From: Tridacna crocea
Taxonomy: Eukaryota; Mollusca; Bivalvia; Cardiida; Cardiidae
NCBI GenBank assembly: GCA_943736015.1
Contig: OX031065.1
Location: 35,106,427-35,170,426, forward strand
Length of the DNA stretch: 64,000 nt
Direction: 5' to 3'
Part shown: positions 21,636 to 30,830 of the stretch, piece by piece
Numbering within the stretch: the stretch's first letter is position 1
Layout of the letters: every line of letters starts with the position of its first letter
The notes under the pieces: model-generated
Database searches by the model: none
What the model was told of the DNA's origin: nothing
What the model saw: only the letters and a program-made list of their open reading frames with translations
Made by a program: the position numbers and the translations under genes

Positions 21636-22567
21636 AGAGACATTGCAAGCACTTGTTACTTTGTCACCTCTGTAGATTAAGATCAGAACGTGCTCTATGA
21701 TCTCCTTTGTCCGATATTTAAGTATTTTCTTCTGGCAAAAGCAGTTCCGACGTAGATAAGATTTGGTCTCTTAGCCTGATTGAGCGTTTTTTATTTTCAT
21801 TGTTCATGCATTGAGGACTAAAGTTGAAGCCCAGGTTTAAGGGCTTCTGCCAGGTTATACACGTCTGCAAACGATCCTCCCGTATTTAAAGACCCTTGAG
21901 ATGGAAGCTTTTCAAAACATTATGGCTATAGGAGAGACAATACCGATGAATAACATCGCCCCCACCACCACCACCCCCACCCCCATTTGTATTTCTCCCG
22001 TTCATGGACAAGTCCCATTGTTTGTGGAATATTTGACTTGCCCACTGCAGCAATTTTCAATCAGGGCGAGTTCAAAATTTCATCCTGTAATACATATTTA
22101 TTTTTTTTTTGCTTGGATCTCAATGCGCTAAGATTTATTTAGTTACAACCACAATTCTCAGGCTCACGATTATACACTTTTTACTTGCCTAGATTTTCGA
22201 AATGAGTTTATTTGAGTCGCAACAAAAAAAAAAGACAGCAATTTGTTGAAAATGTCATTTAATGGAAATGACGCATAAGTTTTATCTTAGGAGACAAAAG
22301 TAAATTAAAAATTCTCATTAAATGCCAAATTCTAACATAAGATAAGACTTAAGTTAAAGGCAGAAACATCTTTACGTTGCCGACACAAAGATGGGTACAC
22401 GATAACCGCCATTGCAAGCCACTGCATTCTTCATTAAGCATGCAACGGCTTCATTTTTGGAGGAAAATATCTCTTTATACTTCCGTGCAGTCTGATCTTG
22501 ATCTACATTGTCGGAAAGTGTTTTGGCAGTATCTATAGTTGTAGTACTTAGTGGTAGTAGTAATAAT
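21636..22567. other. No gene recognised
   Basis: Contains a short ACC microsatellite (21,960-21,985) and GTGCAGTCTGATCTTGATCT (22,486) from the family D palindromes. Confidence 0.4.
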
Positions 22568-23098
22568 AATCAAAGGACTGAAAGTCCTGAAAAGCGGCTT
22601 TGTTCAACAGTTTCAAGCTATAATTTGTTGTAAGAAAATTAAAATCTTTTATCACATGTAATGCATATAGATCTTTAAAATGTAAACAATATATAGATTG
22701 AGGACAAGGACAATGGAAGTCGAAGTTGTTCTTACAAGTGTGCTGAACAGCAACTGTTATTTTACTACTGTTTTAGAGTAGCTATTTGATCCAAGTATAC
22801 AGTGTTTAAAAAAAGTGAAGTTGTAGTGTACTAGCGAAAACATGAAGTAGGATGGTTAGTGTGCAAACATGAACACATGATAGTATCTTGTTTAGATCAA
22901 ACTGATAATATTGTAAGATCTTGAAAAAAGAATATTCTTCAAGGCTAACATCAGCATAAACTGAAGCACTTTTAGAGATAATTATGGTCCTATATGAAAG
23001 GTCTGTCTAATTTACACTTGTTTATTTCTTCAGAAATCTAAGATCCTTCTAAAGCTTTCAAAATCATTTAAAAATTAACACTTCTGGAGCAGAATGAT
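22568..23098 (+). repeat. Outer inverted duplication, left part of interrupted copy
   Basis: Starts TCAAAGGACTGAAAGTCCTG and runs to the AATGAT that borders the Polinton-like element. It matches the reverse complement of 38,843-39,340. The copies differ by many substitutions and small indels, so the duplication is not recent. Confidence 0.72.
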
Positions 23099-23139
23099 AG
23101 TAGTAATGTCCGGACAGTTGGGGAGAGTTGGGGAAGTTG

Positions 23140-23585
23140 GGAAGATGCCGAAGAACAATGGGGGTATTGTTCTAAGAACAATGGAATCATTCACACGTGA
23201 CTGCCCAAGAACAATGGTTATTATTCCGGAGAACAATGGGTATACCAGACGGGAAATGCCAATCCTCGATGACGTCATATCACGGGACAATAGGTTGGGG
23301 AATTTGGGGAAGTCGGTAGCACCTGCCCCAAAACAATGGAATCATGCACGCGCGACTGCCCACGAACTATCGGAAAGTACTCCGAGAACAATGGGGTAAG
23401 TATCGTGTGTCTGCCCGGAAACAGTGACGTCATACCCCAAGACCGCCAACTACCCCGTAACTCCTCCAGAAAACAATAGTATAAAGAACTGAGAACAATG
23501 GGGTAAGTATCGTATGTCTGCCTGCAGCCCCGTGACTCAAACCACGGAACTATAGGATTATAATTTCGAGAACAATAGGATAGAT
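23140..23585 (+). repeat. Subterminal AGAACAATGG repeats, left arm
   Basis: About nine copies of AGAACAATGG or one-base variants, at irregular 20-100 bp spacing, some inverted (ATTGTTCT). They also carry the longer shared block CAATGGGGTAAGTATCGT twice. The right arm mirrors them at ~29,290-29,990. Confidence 0.7.
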
Positions 23586-23891
23586 ATCGTTTACCTACCA
23601 CACCTTAATAATGTCATACCACCGAAAAAATGGGGATCGTAGGTTCGCTACCGTAACGTCCGTGATACGAATACAATCATGTTGAAAGCGGCGTTAAACA
23701 CCTTTCAGAAAATTTCTCCTCGTGCCATATCGTTTTACAATTGAAAACACACCTAAATGACTTAATCCCAAACGCACGGACAATGAGTTTTCGAACAAAC
23801 TCTGTAGCCTCGAGGTTGGTGGCACGGAGACGGGTATTACACAATAGTCTCAGAGAATAAGGTAAATCGGGTAGCAGCACTCTTTTACGGA

Positions 23892-24089
23892 ATGAGACAT
23901 ACGTCTTTCGAAACTGAAAAGAAACCTGATTCACGAAAAGTAGACTGGTCTCGCGTATTGTTGAACAAGAACATCAATGGAACAAGAATATGCGACATAT
24001 CAATCCACTGTGAAGGAGAAAACTGTTTATCATCTGGCTCGTGGACGAGGTGTCGATTACAATTTGGTACACGCCCATCGACTGATTAG
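23892..24089 (+). CDS. Uncharacterised short ORF in left arm
   Basis: 65 codons from an ATG; the frame stays open a further ~35 codons upstream. Contents: SRKVDWSRVLLNKNINGTR, then HCEGENCLSSGSWTRC. It has a near-identical counterpart in the right arm (28,802-28,999, minus). An 85-codon frame (MNQVSFQFRK start) overlaps it on the other strand. Either may be a shadow; arm conservation alone cannot decide. Confidence 0.25.
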   Translation: MRHTSFETEKKPDSRKVDWSRVLLNKNINGTRICDISIHCEGENCLSSGSWTRCRLQFGTRPSTD

Positions 24090-24430
24090 ATCATGACCTA
24101 TTGTGTCTCCTGTTTTAAATGACCGGGTAAGTTCAAGACTCGATAAAGTATTGCATAGTGTTAAACATTTTTTTTTTCAACATTATTCCTATTATATCAA
24201 GACGACCAGTGCACCTATCCACGCTTTCCCGGAGTTTTTAGTAGCTTTTTTTTTTCTGTTTGTCATGAATTATTTTAAACAAAAACGAAAGTTTAAAGGA
24301 AAAAGAGTTTCTTGTTTTCTCGAGTAAAAAGAAGTTGGGCAGACTTTTTTGACAATTTGAGGATAGACTGCTCTTTCGGGATAGTTTGGTAGCCCTGAAA
24401 AGGGCTGTTTCGTGTTTTAAGGTTGTGCTT

Positions 24431-24721
24431 TTACGCACAACCCCCAACTTTCCGGCAGGCTGGGCAGCTGCTTGCTGCCCGTCTCCTTACTCTCTTTAGG
24501 TCTTGAGCGTCAAGTCCGAAGCTGAGCGAAAATGGCGGTTCATCGTCATTATCCCAACATTCTGTCTCTGGAATGATAAATTTTTCCTCCTCTTTCTTGT
24601 TGGCGGAGTCTGCTTTTTCTTTCATCAGATTTTCGAGCTGTTCGTTCACCCTCTGAAGATTTAATGTGAGGGTGCTAACTGCTCTCGTCATGGTTTTAAT
24701 TGACTTCTGTAAACCTTCCAT
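24431..24721 (-). CDS. Small coiled-coil protein of Polinton-like element, left-arm copy
   Basis: 96 codons from an ATG in good context (AACAATGGAAGG). Residues ~1-45 form a likely amphipathic/coiled-coil segment (LQKSIKTMTRAVSTL, VNEQLENLMKEKADSANKK). The middle is acidic (ECWDNDDEPP) and the tail is basic with two cysteines (RVRRRAASSCPACRK). I recognise no family. The right-arm copy is at 28,180. Confidence 0.5.
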   Translation of the reverse strand: MEGLQKSIKTMTRAVSTLTLNLQRVNEQLENLMKEKADSANKKEEEKFIIPETECWDNDDEPPFSLSFGLDAQDLKRVRRRAASSCPACRKVGGCA

Positions 24722-25531
24722 TGTTAAATGTTTCGAACACTGTCACTGGCTTTTACAGGTTTAAGGGAGGTATGGCCTACTGAGGACGGAGGCAAAATAA
24801 GAGATTTTTAACGGCTACAAAGCTGTCCTTTATTCGTGAAAAAGTCACTTTCAATGACCATCTAGTATTATTTCAGACAACATTACGAAATGCAAACCTT
24901 GTGAGTAAAAGAACAAAAGATACAGGGTCAACCATGTTAACGTGGTATTAACCCCTTACGTCGATAATTACAGCAAAATAGCAATGCAGGGTTTATTCAT
25001 GCAAATTCAATCTCGTCTCGTTTCATCGGAAACATTGATGACTGAACTTGATATTAAGTTGATTTCAACAATTCTCGAAGTTCTTGAATCTGGGGCTGTC
25101 CCAAGCAACTATTTTTCGCTCTCTATTTTGAGCTGAATAATACCAATATAGATCAAGATCAGACTTTGTTGGCTATTTCTTTTATTACTTCTTATTCCGA
25201 TTTTGCCCATTGTATTTTGAAACAGTAAAAGTCGTACTGTTGAAATCAGTCTTGAGAAAGATCAGACGTATTCTAATGACTTCTGCGAGTAAGCGAGAGG
25301 TGTCAGAATTACGGAGTGCAAACCTTGTGTGTAAAAAGAACAAAAGATACAGGGTTAACCGTTTTAGAATTTTATTACCAATCACCTCGATAATTAAAGC
25401 AAAATAGAAATGCGTCGGTTTTTCATGTCACAAAAGATTCAAATAAAAGTATGTCTTTTGATTGATTCCAGACTCAGGCTACTTCTTCGTTAATTCATGA
25501 TTAGCTAATTACTATTTCAGCTCCGGTTTTT

Positions 25532-26074
25532 TCAAAACTCATCATCATTTTGAAGTGTCGGTGGATCAAAGTCTTCGAGGATGGAATCCAAGAGATACTT
25601 GCGTTTGTTGATGGCATATTTCCAAGCTTCATCTTTTTTAAAATCATCAATGACCATTAAGTCTTTGGCCGTTTTGCGCACACTTTTATATACTGGATCC
25701 TTTAGAATAGCATTAAACCATATCATGCGGCTTGTTAAGTTATGAACTAAGGCTTTTCGATAAGTGGATCTTAGGTCTTCGTAGGCCCGGTGACGAGCCT
25801 CTGTTTCGTCCAAGTTGTTCTGTCGAGTAAGCTTTGACACGGCCTCTTCAAATTGCTCCTGGCATTGATCAAACGCTTTTTGTATGAGACTATCCCAAGG
25901 GTCATAGTCAGTCGCATTGCTTTCAGCGCCATTTTCATCCGTCTCTTCGAATGACTGCTCATCTATGTCCATAGACTGATCCGTATCAGAATCTTCCTCA
26001 TTCTGGTGAGTATTTCTTTTATGGCGTAGCATGTTGTCCCTTCGTTTAAATTTTTTATCGCATGAATTACACGC
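25532..26074 (-). CDS. C2H2 zinc-finger protein ORF at centre of Polinton-like element
   Basis: The frame is open for 180 codons before TGA, 166 of them from an internal ATG at 26,032. Upstream of that ATG it reads CNSCDKKFKRRDNMLRHKRN-T-H, a complete finger with C-x2-C-x12-H-x4-H spacing, so the true start is further up. An acidic Glu/Asp/Ser linker follows (DSDTDQSMDIDEQSFEETDE), then a helical domain with DPWDSLIQKAFDQCQEQFEE, DPVYKSVRKTAKDL and a C-terminal LEDFDPP. It resembles, from memory, uncharacterised zinc-finger proteins in marine invertebrates; I cannot name a function. A TAG lies one codon upstream of the finger, preceded by CTAAC, which could be a splice acceptor. Confidence 0.5.
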   Translation of the reverse strand, partial: ACNSCDKKFKRRDNMLRHKRNTHQNEEDSDTDQSMDIDEQSFEETDENGAESNATDYDPWDSLIQKAFDQCQEQFEEAVSKLTRQNNLDETEARHRAYEDLRSTYRKALVHNLTSRMIWFNAILKDPVYKSVRKTAKDLMVIDDFKKDEAWKYAINKRKYLLDSILEDFDPPTLQNDDEF

Positions 26075-26137
26075 CTACATGTCGACAGTCTTTGTTAGAC
26101 TGATAAGGAGGTGGAGGAGTCTAGGAAATTTATACAT

Positions 26138-26503
26138 TCAGAAACCAGATTTGTCTATGAAAGAGACTTGTCGCCTCTGTCGAAATGCTGAGTCTTTCTT
26201 ATCAGAGCGTTCGTCACGTCTTTGCAGTTTCGCCTTTACTGGCAAATCTTCTTCTTCTCGTTTTCTCTTTTGAGTCTGCACTTTCGCAGGTTGCTCAATA
26301 GTGGCACCCAGCCGGCGTAATTCACTTTTTGCCCGTTCGACCATCCTTTCTACCGGTGTCACCGGCTCTATAGTTATCGAGGGACAATTTCGTAAAGCCG
26401 ATTTATTCGTTTCAATCGATATAATTCCTTTGTTCATTAGTCTGCTGGCCCGCGTTTCGAAAAACCTCAACCATTTTTCAGGATCGGGTACGTAGGTCTT
26501 CAT
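26138..26503 (-). CDS. Small basic protein ORF, possibly 5' exon of the zinc-finger gene
   Basis: 121 codons from ATG 26,503 (MKTYVPDPEKWLRFF). Contains PVTPVERMVERAKSELRRLG, then a strongly basic tail (TQKRKREEEDLP, LQRRDERSDKKDS). Upstream on the minus strand is a TATA-rich stretch (26,555-26,574). Its stop is ~64 bp before the zinc-finger frame. A short D-P-x-x-W protein with an AKSEL motif and basic tail recalls small Polinton proteins; this is memory, not a search. It may be separate, or joined by a ~70-bp intron, though I see no strong donor. Confidence 0.45.
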   Translation of the reverse strand: MKTYVPDPEKWLRFFETRASRLMNKGIISIETNKSALRNCPSITIEPVTPVERMVERAKSELRRLGATIEQPAKVQTQKRKREEEDLPVKAKLQRRDERSDKKDSAFRQRRQVSFIDKSGF

Positions 26504-26554
26504 TGTTGTTAGGCAACTGACTTGACTCAAATGACAAGTCAGTCTCCAGTGAAA

Positions 26555-26574
26555 GATATATATAAATATATATA
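26555..26574 (-). promoter_or_regulatory. TATA-like stretch upstream of the basic-protein ORF
   Basis: GATATATATAAATATATATA lies 52-71 bp upstream of ATG 26,503 on the minus strand. It is plausible as a TATA box but is also simple AT repeat. Confidence 0.3.
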
Positions 26575-26784
26575 ACTCGACGTTTACTCTCCAGAGTCAC
26601 TCATTACTAACTTTCTGACACGTCACAAAACTCCATTTGCCTCCTCAAATACCTTTTCAATTATTGCATTCACTTCTTAAAGGAAAACGGTAATGTAAAG
26701 TATGAAATTAAAATTTAAATACAAGATAATTACACGCATTGCTCTACAGTAAAAAAAAAAACCAGGGTTAGCAAGCACAAACAA

Positions 26785-27275
26785 TTTTTAAGGCACCAGG
26801 GAGTTAGTGTTGAGAGGGGGAGGAGGCAATATGATTTTTAAGGCACCAGGGAGTTGGTGTTGAGAGACGGAGGAGGCAATGTGATTTTTTGAGGCACCAG
26901 TGTGCGAGTGATGAGATAGGGAGGAGGTATAAATGAGAGAAATTAAATGGATACAAATTTATCCTATATTCCACGAAAAAGTCTCTGTCAACAACCATCC
27001 AGTATTATTTCAAAGCTGTAAAACATAACTGCACGAAATGATAAAACACAGAAACTAGTGTCTAGACGGCAGTAAAATATTGATTGAAGCACCAGGGAGG
27101 TAGTGTTAAGAGGGGGAGGAGGCAAAATGAGCTTTTTGAGTCATCGGGGCACAAGTTACGAGATTGGGAGGAGGCAAATTGAGGTAGGCTAGGAGTCACG
27201 AAAAGTCTTGAGAGGCATCAGGGAGTAAGTGTAGAGAGAGGGAGGAGTCAAAAAGAGTTTTCTGGGGTATCAGGC
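26785..27275. repeat. Degenerate ~55-bp repeats at centre of Polinton-like element
   Basis: AGGCACCAGGGAGTTAGTGT ... GGGGGAGGAGGCAA units: three at 26,785-26,940 and about four more diverged ones at 27,080-27,275. Between them (26,960-27,010) is a diverged copy of an arm segment (ATTCCACGAAAAAGTC / CATCCAGTATTATTTCA; compare 24,830-24,880). Confidence 0.6.
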
Positions 27276-28179
27276 CTCTCATCAACAAACGCAAGTATCT
27301 CTTGGATTCCATCCTCGAAGACTTTGATCCACCGACACTTCAAAATAATGATGAGTTTTGAAAAAACCGGAGCTGACATAGTAATAAGCTAATCATTAAT
27401 TAACGAAGAAGTAGCCTGAATCTGGAATCAATCAAAAGACATACTTTTATTCGAATCTTTTGAGACATGAAAAAACGACGCATTTCTATTTTGCTTTAAT
27501 TATCGAGGTGATTGGTAATAAAATTCTAAAACGGTTAACCCTGTATCTTTTGTTCTTTTTACACACAAGGTATGCACTCCGTAATTCTGACACCTCTCGC
27601 TTATTCGCAGAAGTCATTAGAATACGTCTGATCTTTCTCTAGACTGATTTCAACAGTACGACTTTAACTGTTTCAAAATACAATGGGCAAAATCGGAATA
27701 AGAAGTAATAAAAAAAGAAAAAAAATAGCCAACAAAGTCTGATCTTGATCTATATTGGTATTATTCAGCTCAAAATAGAGAGCGAAAAATAGTTGCTTGG
27801 GACAGCCCCAGATTCAAGAACTTCGAGAATTGTTGAAATCAACTTAATATCAAGTTCAGTCATCAATGTTTCCGATGAAACGAGACGAGATTGAATTTGC
27901 ATGAATAAACCCTGCATTGCTATTTTGCTGTAATTATCGACGTAAGGGGTTAATACCACGTTAACATGGTTGACCCTGTATCTTTCGTTCTTTTACTCAC
28001 AAGGTTTGCATTTCGTAATGTTGTCTGAAATAATACTAGATGGTCATTGAAAGTGACTTTTTCACGAATAAAGGACAGCTTTGTAGCCGTTAAAAATCTC
28101 TTATTTTGCCTCCGTCCTTAGTAGGCCAAACCTCCCTTAAACCTGTAAAAGCCAGTGACAGTGTCCGAAACATTTAACA

Positions 28180-28485
28180 ATGGAAGGTTTACAGAAGTCA
28201 ATTAAAACCATGACGAGAGCAGTTAGCACCCTCTCGTTAAATCTTCAGAGGGTGAACGAACAGCTCGAAAATCTGATGAAAGAAAAAGCAGACTCCGCCA
28301 ACAAAAAAGAGGAGGAAAAATTTATCATTCCAGAGACAGAATGTTGGAATAATGACGATGAACCGCCATTTTCGCTCAGCTTCGGACTTGACGCTCAAGA
28401 CCTAAAGAGAGTAAGGAGACGGGCAGCAAGCAGCTGCCCAGCCTGCCGGAAAGTTGGGGGTTGTGCGTATAAAGCACAACCTTAA
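28180..28485 (+). CDS. Small coiled-coil protein of Polinton-like element, right-arm copy
   Basis: 101 codons, the same as the left-arm ORF except a few substitutions (TLTL/TLSL, CWDND/CWNND) and a small indel at the end that extends the tail to YKAQP. Upstream in both arms is a conserved CGGAGGCAAAATAAGAGAT region. Confidence 0.5.
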   Translation: MEGLQKSIKTMTRAVSTLSLNLQRVNEQLENLMKEKADSANKKEEEKFIIPETECWNNDDEPPFSLSFGLDAQDLKRVRRRAASSCPACRKVGGCAYKAQP

Positions 28486-28801
28486 AACACGAAACAGCCC
28501 TTTTCAGGGCTACCAAACTATCCCGAAAGAGCAGTCTATCCTCAAATTGTCAAAAAAGTCTGCCCAACTTCTTTTTACTCGAGAAAACAAGAAACTCTTT
28601 TTCCTTTAAACTTTCGTTTTTGTTTAAAATATTTCATGACAAACAGAAAAAAAAAGCTACTAAAAACTCCGGGAAAGCGTGGATAGGTGTCTTGATATAA
28701 TAGGAATAATGTTGAAAAAAAAATGTTTAACACTATGCAATACTTTATCGAGTCTTGATCTTACCCGGTCATTTAAAACAGGAGACACAATAGGTCATGA
28801 T

Positions 28802-28999
28802 CTAATCAGTCGATGGGCGTGTACCAAATTGTAATCGACACCTCGTCCACGAGCCAGATGATAAACAGTTTTCTCCTTTACAGTGGATTGATATGTCGCA
28901 TATTCTTGTTCCATTGATGTTCTTGTTCAACAATACGCGAGACCAGTCAACTTTTCGTGAATCAGGTTTCTTTTCAGTTTCGAAAGACGTATGTCTCAT
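28802..28999 (-). CDS. Uncharacterised short ORF in right arm
   Basis: Mirror of the 23,892 ORF with one residue changed (HCEGEN to HCKGEN). The same doubt about coding status applies. Confidence 0.25.
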   Translation of the reverse strand: MRHTSFETEKKPDSRKVDWSRVLLNKNINGTRICDISIHCKGENCLSSGSWTRCRLQFGTRPSTD

Positions 29000-29438
29000 T
29001 CCGTAAAAGAGTGCTGCTACCCGATTTACCTTATTCTCCGAGACTATTGTGTAATACCCGTCTCCGTGCCACCAACCTCGAGGCTACAGGGTTTGTTCGA
29101 AAACTCATTGTCCGTGCGTTTGGGATTAAGTCATTTAGGTGTGTTTTCAATTGTAAAACGATATGGCACGAGGAGAAAATTTCTGAAAGGTGTTTAACGC
29201 CGCTTTCAACATGATTGTATTCGTATCACGGACGTTACGGTAGCGAACCTACGATCCCCATTTTTTCGGTGGTATGACATTATTAAGGTGTGGTAGGTAA
29301 ACGATATCTATCCTATTGTTCTCGAAATTATAATCCTATTGTTCCGTGGTTTGAGCCACGGGGCTGCAGGCAGACATACGATACTTACCCCATTGTTCTC
29401 AGTTCTTTATACTATTGTTTTCTGGAGGAGTTACGGGG

Positions 29439-29654
29439 TTTAGTTTAAACATATTTATTTTACATCGATTGAGAAACAAGTTCTGACAACTTATACTAAT
29501 CTCTCTCGATTCTGCTTCCTGGGAACTACACCAGTACTCGCGCCGAATATGTGGGCCGATGAAAAATCCCAAAGTTGACACCCGCTCCCGGGAATCGAAC
29601 TCAGGACCTTTTGGTTACGAGGCCGACGCTCTACCTCACGACCACGGACACCAC
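29439..29654 (-). mobile_element. tRNA-derived SINE inserted in right arm
   Basis: 216 bp flanked by AGTTACGGGG on both sides (29429-29438 and 29655-29664); the left arm has the empty site. The minus strand reads GGTCGTGAGGTAGAGCGTCG (A box), an anticodon loop CCTCGTAACC (CGT, Thr-like) and GAGTTCGATTCCCGGGAG (B box), then a ~110-bp body and an A/T-rich tail. It was inserted after the two arms were formed or last homogenised. Confidence 0.82.
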
Positions 29655-30027
29655 AGTTACGGGGTAGTTGGCGGTCTTGGGGTATGACGTCACTGTTTCC
29701 GGGCAGACACACGATACTTACCCCATTGTTCTCGGAGTACTTTCCGATAGTTCGTGGGCAGTCGCGCGTGCATGATTCCATTGTTTTGGGGCAGGTGCTA
29801 CCGACTTCCCCAAATTCCCCAACCTATTGTCCCGTGATATGACGTCATCGAGGATTGGCATTTCCGGTCTGGTATACCCATTGTTCTCCGGAATAATAAC
29901 CATTGTTCTTGGGCAGTCACGTGTGAATGATTCCGTTGTTCTTGAAACAATATCCCCATTGTTCTTGGGCATCTTCCCAACTTCCCCAACTTCCCCAACT
30001 CTCCCCAACTGTCCGGACATTACTACT

Positions 30028-30830
30028 AATGATGTAGTGTAGCTACATGTAAACATACTAGAAAATACAAACATTAAACCAAGATGGATTTATATAAGTT
30101 AAAATTATTTGACAAATATATAAAACTCTTCAGTTATTGATGAGTAAGATTTAAAAATGTATAAAACAAGACAGTCTTTACCTCAAGGACAAATGATCAT
30201 GATGATTCTGTAAAAACAAAATGTTAAGGTCTACAACTGTCAACTGGTTTTAGCGAACATAAAAAAAATGATCAAATAATGCATTATATTGCTACTTAAA
30301 CATGCATGCAATATGAAATTAATTTTTGCAACTTCTTGTTGAACTCTTGACAAGAGGACAACATTTTTGCCTGTCTCAAATTAAAACCAACTATTCATAC
30401 TCTCACAAAACTCGAAAATGAGTCATCACTGAACTATAGCTAGAAAATTGTTGTTAAAAAGTAGGGCAAGATTTAGAAAAAATATCTTAATTGGTATTTT
30501 CCCCAATGAGCTACATAGCCTCTATGGGTAGTATAAGACTTCATGTCAACAACATGCAAGGTTGACAAGGATTCATATTCAAATAAGTATCAAGACTTTA
30601 TATCTAGTGTGATAAAAATGAACAGAGTGATCTATTGTTAAAGTATAATTTCATTATCAAACTCCCAAAATTGCATCATTTTACTGAACTGAACCGTACA
30701 CTTTATAAAAATGGTATAATTTTCTGGTAGTATTTTTATTTACCTTTTACTGAAAATTTTGATCGGTGATATAAAAATAAATAAATCCATATTAAGAGCA
30801 TTAACAATAAATATGGCTCAGATTATGTGG
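30028..30830 (+). repeat. Outer inverted duplication, right part of interrupted copy
   Basis: From AATGATGTAGTGTAGCTACA to about AATATGGCTCAGATTATGTG. Matches the reverse complement of 38,110-38,848. Together with 22,568-23,098 it is the target into which the Polinton-like element inserted. Confidence 0.72.

Larger units (their letters stand above)
23099..25612 (+). repeat. Left inverted arm of Polinton-like element
   Basis: 2,514 bp. The outer 480 bp are rich in AGAACAATGG repeats. The inner end lies inside the 3' coding part of the zinc-finger ORF (at the codons for AINKRKYLL). Within the arm a module carrying AACAAAAGATACAGGGT and AATTACAGCAAAATAG occurs twice in the same direction (~24,913-25,010 and ~25,330-25,425). 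Confidence 0.8.
23099..30027. mobile_element. Polinton/Maverick-like element, internally deleted, with 2.5-kb inverted arms
   Basis: The 6,929-bp element starts AGTAGTAATGTCCGGACAGT and ends with the exact complement. It is flanked by AATGAT on both sides (23093-23098 and 30028-30033). A 6-bp target duplication and an AG start are Polinton/Maverick hallmarks. Arms: 23099-25612 and 27281-30027, nearly identical apart from a SINE in the right arm. None of the genes expected of a complete Polinton (polymerase B, retroviral-type integrase, packaging ATPase, protease, capsid) was seen, so it should depend on helpers. The ORFs present are uncharacterised small proteins. The class call is inference from the ends; structure and boundaries are directly seen. 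Confidence 0.75.
27281..30027 (-). repeat. Right inverted arm of Polinton-like element
   Basis: 2,747 bp, or about 2,521 without the SINE insertion and its extra target copy. Reads as the reverse complement of the left arm, beginning with ATCAACAAACGCAAGTATCT and including the last 26 codons and stop of the zinc-finger ORF with no upstream part. Confidence 0.8.

Noticed and set aside
23677-23934. 85-codon frame opposite the arm ORF at 23,892 as a definite gene
   Set aside because: It overlaps another open frame on the other strand. Both are conserved between the arms simply because the arms are copies.
29560-29654. tRNA-Thr gene
   Set aside because: It is flanked by a 10-bp target duplication and followed by a SINE body and A/T-rich tail.
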